The notes beneath the pieces are model-generated. The model saw only the letters and a program-made list of their open reading frames with translations. It ran no database searches and was not told where the DNA came from. A stretch of DNA of 62,231 bases from the IMG/VR virus record IMGVR_UViG_3300010885_005470, positions 1 to 62,231 of that record; one strand, written 5' to 3'. Every line of letters starts with the position of its first letter. Positions within the stretch are counted from its first letter, which is position 1. Source of the stretch: a virus. The translations under genes and the position numbers were made by a program. Shown piece after piece: positions 26,770 through 34,556 of the stretch.

Positions 26770-27080
26770 TTCTCTTGTGCCTTTCTTAGTATTGCTCTAG
26801 CAAAATCTAAATCGTTTCCCATGGCTACAAGGTTTGCTTGCCATACTTGTTTTATTTCATCATCTGTTAGTGTCTTTGCTGGATGGGTGTTTCTTTCTTT
26901 CAATATCTTTTCAACCTTTTGCAGCCTAAACTCATCATTAGTGATTGTTGCTATTTCTTCGGCAGTTAATCCTTGCCATGTCTTTGCTGGATGGGTATAG
27001 AGTGGAATATGAAATATCCAAGTTTCTTTTTTATTAAAACTTCCACTTGCGCTCATCCACGCTACTGGTTCATTGTTCAT
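26766..27080 (-). CDS. Hypothetical protein with duplicated THPAKT motif
   Basis: In this 104-residue protein, 'YTHPAKTWQGLTAEEI' and 'NTHPAKTLTDDEI' are an internal duplication. The N-terminus 'NNEPVAWMSASG' and this motif define a small-protein family common in phage early regions. ATGA overlaps join it to both neighbours. Function unknown. Confidence 0.65.
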   Translation of the reverse strand: MNNEPVAWMSASGSFNKKETWIFHIPLYTHPAKTWQGLTAEEIATITNDEFRLQKVEKILKERNTHPAKTLTDDEIKQVWQANLVAMGNDLDFARAILRKAQEK

Positions 27081-27229
27081 TTTGACTCCTCGGTGGCTAA
27101 ATATACTTTAGCTATTACTTTTAAAACATATTGCATATCGTTAGGGGTCAACTGCCCCATCAACTGAAGTATCTTCATCACTGCAACATCGTTATCTAAC
27201 GTTTGTGGTTTAACTATTGTTTCAATCAT
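27077..27229 (-). CDS. Microprotein (50 residues)
   Basis: The product begins 'MIETIVKPQTLDNDVAVMKI' and is amphipathic-helical. A strong SD (GGAGGA, 5 bases from ATG), a TAATG overlap upstream and an ATGA overlap downstream support it. Confidence 0.6.
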   Translation of the reverse strand: MIETIVKPQTLDNDVAVMKILQLMGQLTPNDMQYVLKVIAKVYLATEESK

Positions 27230-27396
27230 TATTCCTCCACAGGTATCCAGCTTTTAACATTTACACTCATCAACCTAATCTCTGCTTGTGCGTTAAGGCA
27301 GTGGTCATGAGCTTCTTGAAAGTCTCTTTTAATTAAGCAGTCGTGTGCTGCTTTGATTTCTTTTAGTGCTTCTAAATAGTATGTTGAGTAATCCAT
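27229..27396 (-). CDS. Microprotein (55 residues)
   Basis: The product begins 'MDYSTYYLEALKEIKAAHDC' with a second Cys at 33, in a helical-hairpin-like pattern. It starts on the last base of the DNA polymerase stop codon (TAATG) and ends in the same way on the next gene, so it is coupled to the polymerase. Confidence 0.6.
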   Translation of the reverse strand: MDYSTYYLEALKEIKAAHDCLIKRDFQEAHDHCLNAQAEIRLMSVNVKSWIPVEE

Positions 27397-29216
27397 TAAC
27401 AATCTCCGTAACTTTCTCCATAACCAGCTTCACAACTTACTGGTAAACCTTTTGCCCAATCGGGTGTCCATCGCATACATTCCTGCACATACGCCATAGC
27501 TTTCTCGACTTCCTCTTTAGGTGCTATACAAGCCACCGCATCATGCACAGTTAATACAGGCTTATATTTCTTAGCTATCCTCAACATCTGCTCACCAATA
27601 ATACAGCGAGCTAATGCTTGGCATATGTTCTCTACTAGCTTGCCACCATATATTTTAACAGAGCCACGCCTTGCATCGTACACATACTGCTCACCATCTT
27701 CAGTACGAATCTTTCTCAAATTAGGGTAGCGTTGATATAAGCCATTAGGTAATAACAATCCATCCTTTCCACATACTTCTACACAGCCATTACCAAACGG
27801 GGTGTTTTGGTTCTTAACCATTGCTTCGATTGCGTGGCGACCCGCTGTCCAGAGTAACGGGATTTGTGAATAAGTTTGACGGTAGGTTTGAACGATATGG
27901 ATAGCTTCCGATTCTTCAATTTCCGTACCAAAGGTTTTGAGCTGTACCCCAAATTTCTTAGCCCCCATGCCATACCCAGCTCCAAGAATCGTGGTTTTCC
28001 CGACAAACCTCTCGTTAGGCAAAACTTCACCAACGTCTTTTGCATAGATGGCGCTAGCCATGATTTTATATACATCTTCTCCATTTTTAAAAGCCTCCGT
28101 TAAATCATCCTGCCCTGATAGCCAAGCCAATACCCGAGCCTCAATCTGTGAAGAGTCGCTATCAATTAAATAGTAACCCTCAGGTGCTTTGATTGAGAAC
28201 TTAAGCTTGTTGGCATTGTTCCCACGACTAGGAAGATTCTGTAAGTTAATCTTATCTGCACCGCCCCAACGCCCTGTATGAGCCGCATAGTATTGCAAGG
28301 GTACGGGCATAGTCCCACGCTGGGATATACCTATAAACCTCTCTGTGCGTGTCTCCTCAAGGGTAGACTTGTTCCCCAACCTAGCGGCAACCAATGCTTG
28401 CACTCGTAAGTCTTCATGCTCTAGTAAGGCTTTGAACTCCTCGTCTGACTTAGCCATAGCCAGCGTTTCTTTACCTGTCATTAAAGATATTTTGGTAGGA
28501 GGTTCAACTCCAAGGTCCCGTAACATCTCGGCAAACTTAAGGTTAGACATCAGGTCATCACGAGTCTCAACGCCCGCTTCCTCAAGCAATAGTTCCTTGC
28601 GATACTTTACCTCTGCGAGGTGTTGCTTTAAAAGATTTTGGTCTAGGACTAAGCTAGGTTCTGAAAACATTCTTATGGTTAAGTCTATAAGTTTAAGTTC
28701 GCTTTGCTTGAAGTGCGGCACTAGTTTCCTAAAGAGTTTTTGTGTTAGCTCCACATCGTTACGGCAATACCCACCATAAGCATCAAGCTCCGCCTTAGTA
28801 AAATCCTCAAGCCGTTTACCCCGAGCATCTACAACCTCTGTGCCTTTGACACCTAGCTCATAGAACAAAGATAGCTTAGCCAACGAGTTACCAACTTCTG
28901 TGCCATGAATAGCACGAGCCATACTCAACGTGTCTAGTATCGCTTTAGGAGTAATGTTATAACGCCAACTAAGAATCGCAGCATCAAATAAAGCGTTATG
29001 GGCAAGAAGAGCACTACTGCCCCAGTCAAAATTACCCAAAAAGCTAGCAACTCCAGCATCATCTCCAGTGTACCAAATGGTTTCATCCTCATTTACCTTT
29101 ACTCCTACCCCAATGGTTTGAAACAATGGGCTTCGTATATATTCTTCTGTTGTTATCTTACTAAGTGAAAACTGCTGGTCATAATATGTTTCAAAATCAA
29201 GTGAGATTATGTTCAT
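27396..29216 (-). CDS. DNA polymerase, family A with 3'-5' exonuclease
   Basis: In this 606-residue protein, exonuclease motifs are 'LDFET' (Asp7, Glu9), 'AHNALFD' (Asp78) and 'YCRNDVEL' (Asp154). Polymerase motif A is 'DSDSSQIEAR' near 352-361, motif B 'RFVGKTTILGAGYG' near 403-416 and motif C 'TVHDAV' (His558-Asp559). No 5'-3' exonuclease domain is present. It is the phage replicative polymerase, acting with the primase-helicase at 17826-20669. Confidence 0.95.
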   Translation of the reverse strand: MNIISLDFETYYDQQFSLSKITTEEYIRSPLFQTIGVGVKVNEDETIWYTGDDAGVASFLGNFDWGSSALLAHNALFDAAILSWRYNITPKAILDTLSMARAIHGTEVGNSLAKLSLFYELGVKGTEVVDARGKRLEDFTKAELDAYGGYCRNDVELTQKLFRKLVPHFKQSELKLIDLTIRMFSEPSLVLDQNLLKQHLAEVKYRKELLLEEAGVETRDDLMSNLKFAEMLRDLGVEPPTKISLMTGKETLAMAKSDEEFKALLEHEDLRVQALVAARLGNKSTLEETRTERFIGISQRGTMPVPLQYYAAHTGRWGGADKINLQNLPSRGNNANKLKFSIKAPEGYYLIDSDSSQIEARVLAWLSGQDDLTEAFKNGEDVYKIMASAIYAKDVGEVLPNERFVGKTTILGAGYGMGAKKFGVQLKTFGTEIEESEAIHIVQTYRQTYSQIPLLWTAGRHAIEAMVKNQNTPFGNGCVEVCGKDGLLLPNGLYQRYPNLRKIRTEDGEQYVYDARRGSVKIYGGKLVENICQALARCIIGEQMLRIAKKYKPVLTVHDAVACIAPKEEVEKAMAYVQECMRWTPDWAKGLPVSCEAGYGESYGDC

Positions 29217-29499
29217 GCTTACTGTATTCTTCCTTGAATATGTTATTCATTATTGCTAACGCTTCGTCTACTATTTTTTGGCTTGTGATAATTTTTGTAG
29301 GTCTTTCGTAATATACAGGGTCTGTTGCCCAAACTAATTGCCTCCATGCACGATACCCTTCCACATAACTTTCAGGCTGGACAACATCCCCATAAGTTTC
29401 TTTAACCCATTTATAATACTTATCCCTAGCCCTTGAAGGCCACTTCTTTAGCGGATACCTGAGTATCTTTTGTCTTATTGTTTTAGGTGTGCGACTCAT
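29197..29499 (-). CDS. Small basic protein with KWVKETYGD motif (copy 1)
   Basis: This 100-residue protein contains 'YYKWVKETYGD' followed by 'GYRAWRQLVW'. The gene just upstream encodes the same core motif, so the pair looks like a tandem duplication. The start at 29499 gives an ATGA overlap; longer starts would run into the neighbour. It overlaps the polymerase start by 20 bases. Function unknown. Confidence 0.6.
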   Translation of the reverse strand: MSRTPKTIRQKILRYPLKKWPSRARDKYYKWVKETYGDVVQPESYVEGYRAWRQLVWATDPVYYERPTKIITSQKIVDEALAIMNNIFKEEYSKHEHNLT

Positions 29500-29714
29500 A
29501 CTGTACTCCCGTATATCCCTCGTGCATCTGTCCAACCCCAATTATGTTGTCTTTCGGGTTCTTCTTGTTTTATATCCATTACCGCACGATAGCCATTTAC
29601 ATGGATAAACCCTTTTAAAAATTCATCATCTCCATAAGTTTCTTTAACCCACTTGAAATAATCGTTTAATCTAAGGTCATCCCAATCGACAATGCTTTTA
29701 TTCCAATCTCTCAC
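29496..29714 (-). CDS. Small protein with KWVKETYGD motif (copy 2)
   Basis: This 72-residue protein has 'YFKWVKETYGDDEFL...GYRAVMD', which aligns with the next gene. The N-terminus is 'MRDWNKSIVDWDD'. Family unknown; the conserved aromatic and charged core suggests a small folded domain. Confidence 0.55.
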   Translation of the reverse strand: MRDWNKSIVDWDDLRLNDYFKWVKETYGDDEFLKGFIHVNGYRAVMDIKQEEPERQHNWGWTDARGIYGSTV

Positions 29715-29717
29715 AAC

Positions 29718-29873
29718 TTATCTCCATTGTGGTGGTATTTGTGGAAAAGTAATAATTTGCCCTACGATTTCGTTGTTCGGTCCGAGTATGATTGATTGTG
29801 TCTGTGCAAACACATCAAGGGCAAGCCCTAACACAAACACTATTATAAAAAAGCCTAGCATCCATTTAATCAT
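29718..29873 (-). CDS. Exported or membrane-anchored microprotein (51 residues)
   Basis: The N-terminus 'MIKWMLGFFIIVFVLGLALD' followed by 'VFAQTQ' looks like a signal peptide with an A-x-A-like cleavage site or a single membrane anchor; the rest is short and polar. It begins directly after the previous stop. It is one of the few early products predicted to reach the envelope, so superinfection or membrane roles are possible (inference). Confidence 0.6.
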   Translation of the reverse strand: MIKWMLGFFIIVFVLGLALDVFAQTQSIILGPNNEIVGQIITFPQIPPQWR

Positions 29874-30065
29874 TTAGCATCTCCCATCCATATCAAATTC
29901 TTCACGTTGATTAGTCTTAGCCATCAAAAGTTCGTATCGGCGTTCTAACTCCACAATAATGTCCTGCAAAGCATCGGCTTGTAACACCCAATGAGCGTGC
30001 TCAAAACCATTACTAAACAGAACCTTAGCTTCGTCACCGTTCCATACTGCTGTCAATAGTTTCAC
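29874..30065 (-). CDS. Hypothetical 63-residue protein
   Basis: It contains 'WNGDEAKVLFSNGFEHAHWVLQADALQDIIVELERRY', a beta-alpha pattern. It overlaps the preceding gene by 32 bases in another frame and is followed at once by the next ATG. Family unknown. Confidence 0.5.
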   Translation of the reverse strand: MKLLTAVWNGDEAKVLFSNGFEHAHWVLQADALQDIIVELERRYELLMAKTNQREEFDMDGRC

Positions 30066-30252
30066 TTTTCTTTCTCCTCTTAACTGCGGTTATACCTACC
30101 TCTTCTTTTGGTTTGCGTGCTTCAAGCATGGCGTCTGCAATGGTGTAAGCTCTTTTTGATAATTCTGCTTCTTCGTGGTTATCTTTATACGCCATCACCA
30201 ACCCAACCATACTAAACATAGCAAAACAATCTCTCAGGTCTTGTTCGTTCAT
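30034..30252 (-). CDS. Hypothetical 72-residue phage early protein
   Basis: It contains 'AYTIADAMLEARKPKEE', a short motif I recognise from many small phage early proteins of unknown function, preceded by a hydrophobic helix. It is linked to its upstream neighbour by ATGA. Confidence 0.6.
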   Translation of the reverse strand: MNEQDLRDCFAMFSMVGLVMAYKDNHEEAELSKRAYTIADAMLEARKPKEEVGITAVKRRKKSETIDSSMER

Positions 30253-30443
30253 AACCCATCCAACCCATCATGCCACTTCCAGCCTAGCAATACACCATGA
30301 GTAAAGCGTTTCCACAATGTAGGCTTCTCATCTGCTGGGTGTTTAACTATGCCACCATGCGCCGACCAGTACCCAATAGGTTTAGGCACTTTAAAGGTAG
30401 TATATTTCTGCCCTGTCGCTCCACTAATAACCTCATCTTTCAT
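30249..30443 (-). CDS. Hypothetical 64-residue protein
   Basis: An aromatic and His-rich protein ('IGYWSAHGGIVKHP', 'GVLLGWKWHDG'). ATGA overlaps on both sides support translation. Family unknown. Confidence 0.5.
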   Translation of the reverse strand: MKDEVISGATGQKYTTFKVPKPIGYWSAHGGIVKHPADEKPTLWKRFTHGVLLGWKWHDGLDGL

Positions 30444-30865
30444 TTTGCCACCTCATCACAACGCTCAATCAAAGCGGCATAGCCACACACATCAACTAAG
30501 TTATCACGATGACTTGGGTCATTGGCAAAGCGTGCAACCTTAACCAACATCATCATGGCGGCTACATCTTTAGCGGTGATAGTGAAGTTGCCATCATCCA
30601 TGTTGTTCATGTATGCGTTCCACATATTAGCGATGGTCTTAAGGTTCTTAGCGGGGTGTCCGTAAGTCTTTTCCCTGTCACCATAAATAATGTTTTGCGC
30701 TTCCTCAAGCACAGATGTCTTAGGCTTAACGGCTTTTAACTTCTTAGGCTTAGCGGTAGTGATGTCATGCACCATCTCTGATAAATCTTCTTTACCGATA
30801 CTTACACCAACTGCGGCTGTTTCCTCTACTGTTACATTTGTTTCCTCGATTTGAGTCCAACTCAT
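30440..30865 (-). CDS. DUF6378-like protein
   Basis: In this 141-residue protein, residues about 52-135 carry 'EEAQNIIYGDREKTYGHP', 'IANMWNAYM', 'ITAKDVAAMMMLVKVAR' and 'HRDNLVDVCGYAAL', matching a widespread small phage domain known to me as DUF6378. The N-terminal 50 residues are a variable linker. Biochemical role not established. Confidence 0.75.
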   Translation of the reverse strand: MSWTQIEETNVTVEETAAVGVSIGKEDLSEMVHDITTAKPKKLKAVKPKTSVLEEAQNIIYGDREKTYGHPAKNLKTIANMWNAYMNNMDDGNFTITAKDVAAMMMLVKVARFANDPSHRDNLVDVCGYAALIERCDEVAK

Positions 30866-31206
30866 TTTATTTCTCCTGTTTTAATTAACAAATCAAATGT
30901 TGCCCCTTGTATAGGCAATCCAACTTCTAACAACAACTGCAACTGCTCTAAACCATTTTCATTTACTATTACTGCTATACCGCCCGCATCCATAATCTGT
31001 GCTAGGTTCTTATCTTGTAATGCTGTTGTCTTACCTTTACCTGCCTTTGCTTCAATGCCTATGAATTTGCCCTTAATACAAGCAACAAAATCAGGCACAC
31101 CACTAGACCCAAAACCACTCGTAACTGGTGTAAAATAATACGCCCCATGTTTCTTGAGTAGTTCAGTAATCTTTTTCTTTACTACAACCTCAGGTTTTAC
31201 TGCCAT
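30862..31206 (-). CDS. VRR-NUC / resolvase-like PD-(D/E)XK nuclease
   Basis: In this 114-residue protein, 'GVPDFVACIKGKFIGIEAKAGKG' (written here in parts: Asp39, Glu52-x-Lys54) and 'ALQDKNLAQIMDAGGIAVIV' match the stand-alone VRR-NUC fold. Phage members are thought to resolve branched DNA. ATGA overlap to the next gene. Confidence 0.85.
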   Translation of the reverse strand: MAVKPEVVVKKKITELLKKHGAYYFTPVTSGFGSSGVPDFVACIKGKFIGIEAKAGKGKTTALQDKNLAQIMDAGGIAVIVNENGLEQLQLLLEVGLPIQGATFDLLIKTGEIK

Positions 31207-31627
31207 ATACCTCTCCTATTTCAGGCGTTTCTACGATATAGAAAATAGAGTCGCTTATTTTCTTACCAAGCCCCTCAATCGTCACGCCTTGGTCTACAAT
31301 CATGAGTACGGATAGTGAATCTTGTACCCAAAGGGGCAAATCTTCCTGCTTAAAAGTATCCCTCATTTTACCCGTACTAGTTGGCAATGTAAAGTCATTT
31401 AATTCAACCAAACCATTATTTAAAACATGAACCCGCCATACATTCTGCAAGGGTAGATTGAACTGCTCTTGAACCATCTTTATAGCCACGCTTTCTACAC
31501 CACTCTCAAGACGACCTGAAAAATACTTATGACCCCCACCAAACAGCACATCGTCTAAGTGCATCCAACCCCAATTATTTGTTTCTTCTGCGCTATGAGC
31601 GTATAGCTTCCCATAAAGAGTTTTCAT
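31190..31627 (-). CDS. Hypothetical 145-residue protein
   Basis: A soluble mixed alpha/beta protein starting 'MKTLYGKLYAHSAEETNNWG'; three residues more are possible from an ATG at 31636. It overlaps the nuclease by 17 bases. No family recognised. Confidence 0.5.
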   Translation of the reverse strand: MKTLYGKLYAHSAEETNNWGWMHLDDVLFGGGHKYFSGRLESGVESVAIKMVQEQFNLPLQNVWRVHVLNNGLVELNDFTLPTSTGKMRDTFKQEDLPLWVQDSLSVLMIVDQGVTIEGLGKKISDSIFYIVETPEIGEVYGSKT

Positions 31628-31645
31628 TTTCCCCATTACCTCTCC

Positions 31646-32452
31646 TCAAAGTAGCACCCAGTAGATGCCTGTATCTTGTTTCATCCCAACATCCTCAACA
31701 AACGTATTCTTGTCCGTAATATCTAATACAAACAACTTTTCACGCAAGTTTTCAGGTAGCTCGGCAGTGGTGTTGACTTGGTTAATTACCTTATCAATCT
31801 CATACACTACACTGTTAGGTCTAACCCATATCATACACTTCTTAGGTTTGTAATCATAGTATTTTTCAAGTTCTTCTTTATTTTCGACAGCATATGCAAT
31901 AGCTTGCGCCATCTTGGGAGTGGTTGGGGTATACCCTGTGTTGCGCATATGTAACAGTTCCGAAAAGACATCAGAAAAGTTCATCTTCATAGCCACATCT
32001 GCTTTAGCAACGACTGTTCTACTGCGCTGGATAATAGCCCGTTCAATGTTGCCTTCATGTTCTTCTTTAACTTCCTCATAGCTCAAAGGTTTTAGATACT
32101 TACCCGCTTCCTTGACTATGTTCTTCATATGTTTAGAAGATTTAGATTGGTGCTGACTGGTGTTCCAACGACCAAATTTCTCGTTACGAATCAATCTACT
32201 ACGCACGAAGTATTTATCGTCAGAATCAAACCCAACACCACCGATAGGTTTATCAGGGTCGCCTACATCGAACACAACTAAAGATGTTTTAGTTTCAACC
32301 CTACCATTTGCCCCTAGTGGGTCATTTATATACAACCTATTACCTCCCACCTTGAAAGATAACATCGGGTTTTTAAGTTTGATTGCTTCCATTAGGTCTA
32401 GGACTTGAACTAATACCTTCTCACCTAAAAATTCTTTGAACTCATACGCCAT
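31646..32452 (-). CDS. Hypothetical 268-residue early protein
   Basis: A soluble, charged protein. 'KPIGGVGFDSDDKYFVRSRLI' and 'RWNTSQHQSKSSKHMKNIVK' are notable but not assigned. It overlaps the small gene upstream by 11 bases. It lies downstream of the palindrome at 33750 and may be part of that transcription unit. Confidence 0.55.
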   Translation of the reverse strand: MAYEFKEFLGEKVLVQVLDLMEAIKLKNPMLSFKVGGNRLYINDPLGANGRVETKTSLVVFDVGDPDKPIGGVGFDSDDKYFVRSRLIRNEKFGRWNTSQHQSKSSKHMKNIVKEAGKYLKPLSYEEVKEEHEGNIERAIIQRSRTVVAKADVAMKMNFSDVFSELLHMRNTGYTPTTPKMAQAIAYAVENKEELEKYYDYKPKKCMIWVRPNSVVYEIDKVINQVNTTAELPENLREKLFVLDITDKNTFVEDVGMKQDTGIYWVLL

Positions 32453-32618
32453 CTTGTTTCTCCTTATTTTGTTTAAGGTTATCCTCTATTTGCTTGATTA
32501 ACTTATCCGCTAGCTTATTTTTCTTCCCAAAGATAGCATCAAAATTAGCATCAAACTGCTCCAAACTTACACCTAGTGGGCGTGGTGCATCGCCTTTACC
32601 GCCATCATGCTTAGTCAT
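32442..32618 (-). CDS. Small conserved protein (58 residues)
   Basis: The product starts 'MTKHDGGKGDAPRPLGVSLE' then 'QFDANFDAIFGKK', a motif I recognise from small proteins of many phages. It overlaps both neighbours by 8-11 bases. Function unknown. Confidence 0.65.
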   Translation of the reverse strand: MTKHDGGKGDAPRPLGVSLEQFDANFDAIFGKKNKLADKLIKQIEDNLKQNKEKQDGV

Positions 32619-32781
32619 CATTTAGCTCCTCATCTTCACGACACGACTCGGTCACGATATATCCATCTCTGCCAGCAAAATCTTCCAATGCGGGCAAACA
32701 CGCCATATACAATTCTTCACTAGCAAACTGCGCTACTACCTCGGAAGCCCTACCATTCTCAAAGTAAACAACAATCTTCAT
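32611..32781 (-). CDS. Small acidic protein (56 residues)
   Basis: The product starts 'MKIVVYFENGRASEVVAQFA' and ends in a highly acidic tail. AAGGAG lies 6 bases before this ATG; another ATG three bases earlier is too close to the SD. Function unknown. Confidence 0.6.
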   Translation of the reverse strand: MKIVVYFENGRASEVVAQFASEELYMACLPALEDFAGRDGYIVTESCREDEELNDD

Positions 32782-32791
32782 CATCTTCTCC

Positions 32792-33727
32792 TTATATCCA
32801 AGATTTATATGAATCGTGTGACATCTCACCCAACGGCACAACCTCTACATCAAACGGCTTCTCTTGACGATAGGCTTCCTTTTGAATCTTAGGAATCAAC
32901 CCAGCTTCGCTATACTCATATGTTCTTGTAGTCCAATTCCAACGATTTAGTTTTTGCTTATAGTTAGCAACTGCGGTTAGCCATGACTCAGGAATCTCAT
33001 CGGGATTCTTTAGCGTTACAAAGTCTTTCCAATGCGTATCTAATACCGAACCCCACGAGTTACCTTTAGGCTCAACTAACGGAAACATTACCTTAGCGTA
33101 GTCAATGAAAGTCTTGAGCTTCTCACGAATCTCTTTAGTCTTGGTGCGGTTTAACTTATGCTTGACCTCACGATACACATGAAGCGGTGTCCATGTTGTT
33201 CCACCCTTAGGTCGATAGAAAGTAACATCGCCTTTATCTAGCGTGTAATAGTTACAAGCATGGGGGTTAATTTCGGTAGGGGCTTTTACAACTAAGTAGG
33301 TAGTCCCACGATGTTTAGTTAAGCACATTCCTACTGGCACATTGTAGTCGTAGAAATAATAAACCGATGGGCTCATAAACCCAAAGCGGTTGCGGTGAAT
33401 GATGATAGACTCTACCTCACCTTCTTGCTTGAGAGTGATTGCTCGAGGTCTATAATCGCTCTCGTTTTTATCCTGCATAATCTGTGCATCATTCCAGTTC
33501 CAATGTGTGCATGATAAATAATACTCAGTATCGCTAACCTTAACGATGCGTTCATGCGCTCTGTTGCGGTCATGCACACCAAGGGGTCTGACATCTAACG
33601 CTTTGCGTTTACCAATCAAGGGCTTGATACTCTCGTATCGTTCGACTGCCTTAGCAAAGTCTGTTCTCTTACCATTCTGACGTTGAATATCTTCAGGGGT
33701 TCTTGCGTTCCAATTTCCATAACTCAT
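32792..33727 (-). CDS. Hypothetical 311-residue early protein under palindrome a
   Basis: A soluble basic protein with aromatic, Asn/Trp-rich stretches ('CTHWNWNDAQIMQDKN', 'YYFYDYNVPVGMCL'). I do not recognise the family. Its start codon lies 23 bases downstream of palindrome a and it opens the block running to at least 31646. The leader is similar to that of the MoxR gene (shared 'AATACAAAC' and a GGAAGTAAAT or GGTAGTAAAT SD stretch). Confidence 0.6.
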   Translation of the reverse strand: MSYGNWNARTPEDIQRQNGKRTDFAKAVERYESIKPLIGKRKALDVRPLGVHDRNRAHERIVKVSDTEYYLSCTHWNWNDAQIMQDKNESDYRPRAITLKQEGEVESIIIHRNRFGFMSPSVYYFYDYNVPVGMCLTKHRGTTYLVVKAPTEINPHACNYYTLDKGDVTFYRPKGGTTWTPLHVYREVKHKLNRTKTKEIREKLKTFIDYAKVMFPLVEPKGNSWGSVLDTHWKDFVTLKNPDEIPESWLTAVANYKQKLNRWNWTTRTYEYSEAGLIPKIQKEAYRQEKPFDVEVVPLGEMSHDSYKSWI

Positions 33728-33749
33728 GATTTACTTCCTTTCAGTTTGT

Positions 33750-33769
33750 ATTCGTTACATGTAACGATT
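33750..33769 (-). promoter_or_regulatory. Palindrome a, CGTTAC-AT-GTAACG
   Basis: First of eight copies. The 14-base core is fully palindromic and the flanked form AATCGTTACNNGTAACGAAT reads on the minus strand. It lies between the stop of the next gene upstream and the start of 32792-33727. Best read as a repressor or activator operator; an RNA hairpin in the leader is the alternative. Confidence 0.75.
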
Positions 33770-33950
33770 AGGTTTCTACTGCGTTTAAAATATCTGCTAC
33801 TGCTGGTTCTACTGGGGTAAGGGTATCTTTTCTTCGCATACTAGCCATAGGCATATCTTTAAACTTAACCAGTGAGTAGTCCTTCATAAAGTTATACAAA
33901 GTTATATACCCTACCTCCCCATCAATACTAATTACCCAATCCTTTTTCAT
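33768..33950 (-). CDS. Hypothetical 60-residue protein
   Basis: It contains 'WVISIDGEVGYITLYNFMKD', beta-rich. The stop codon lies within the flank of palindrome a and the start shows an ATGA overlap with the preceding gene. Family unknown. Confidence 0.5.
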   Translation of the reverse strand: MKKDWVISIDGEVGYITLYNFMKDYSLVKFKDMPMASMRRKDTLTPVEPAVADILNAVET

Positions 33951-34333
33951 GCCCAGTCCACTATTACTTGCCTACTAATCTGCACCATCTCGTAAGGGTC
34001 GTTACCAAAGTATCTTTCCACATTGTCATCTGACTCCTCACCTACACGACAATACGCACCATCTACTTCAATACCCTCATCATCCCTAGTTTCTGCCTTA
34101 TCCCATAGTGCTTCATGGCATTTGACTTCGGGGTATTCGTCATACCACTTCCAATTCTCTGCAAGGAAACGAATCTCATACTTCTCCTCGTCTACTTCAA
34201 AGCACTCGGGGTTTTCCTTGTCGTTAAAACATAGGGCTGTGTCAGGGTCTAACTTGGCTTCCGCTATGAATCCCCAAAAGTCCTCCTTCATGTTGAACGC
34301 TATCTTGTATGCAACTGTTGACCTATAACCCAT
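33947..34333 (-). CDS. Hypothetical acidic protein (128 residues)
   Basis: It begins 'MGYRSTVAYKIAFNMKEDFW' and is strongly acidic. Three ATGs occur in a row; the third is chosen because GGAGG then lies 6 bases upstream. It sits directly downstream of the VWA-gene group and may belong to that cassette. Family unknown. Confidence 0.55.
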   Translation of the reverse strand: MGYRSTVAYKIAFNMKEDFWGFIAEAKLDPDTALCFNDKENPECFEVDEEKYEIRFLAENWKWYDEYPEVKCHEALWDKAETRDDEGIEVDGAYCRVGEESDDNVERYFGNDPYEMVQISRQVIVDWA

Positions 34334-34556
34334 CATCATCCTCCAATAAAGTAACTACTACATCATTAGGAAACTCGGGATTTATATACTCCTTATACTC
34401 AAAGACTAAATCGTCATCCGTATAATTGTTATATCCCATAAACCCCTCAGCAATAATTAACAAAAGATAATCAGGGTTCATTTCTAAATCATCAAACATC
34501 GACTGACTAAGATGTTCAATCATTTCTCCTCTAGTAATACTTATATACTCTACCAT
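34323..34556 (-). CDS. Hypothetical acidic protein (77 residues)
   Basis: It has 'RGEMIEHLSQSMFDDLEMN' and an acidic C-terminus. It starts immediately after the VWA-protein stop, so it is very likely co-translated with that gene. Family unknown. Confidence 0.55.
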   Translation of the reverse strand: MVEYISITRGEMIEHLSQSMFDDLEMNPDYLLLIIAEGFMGYNNYTDDDLVFEYKEYINPEFPNDVVVTLLEDDDGL

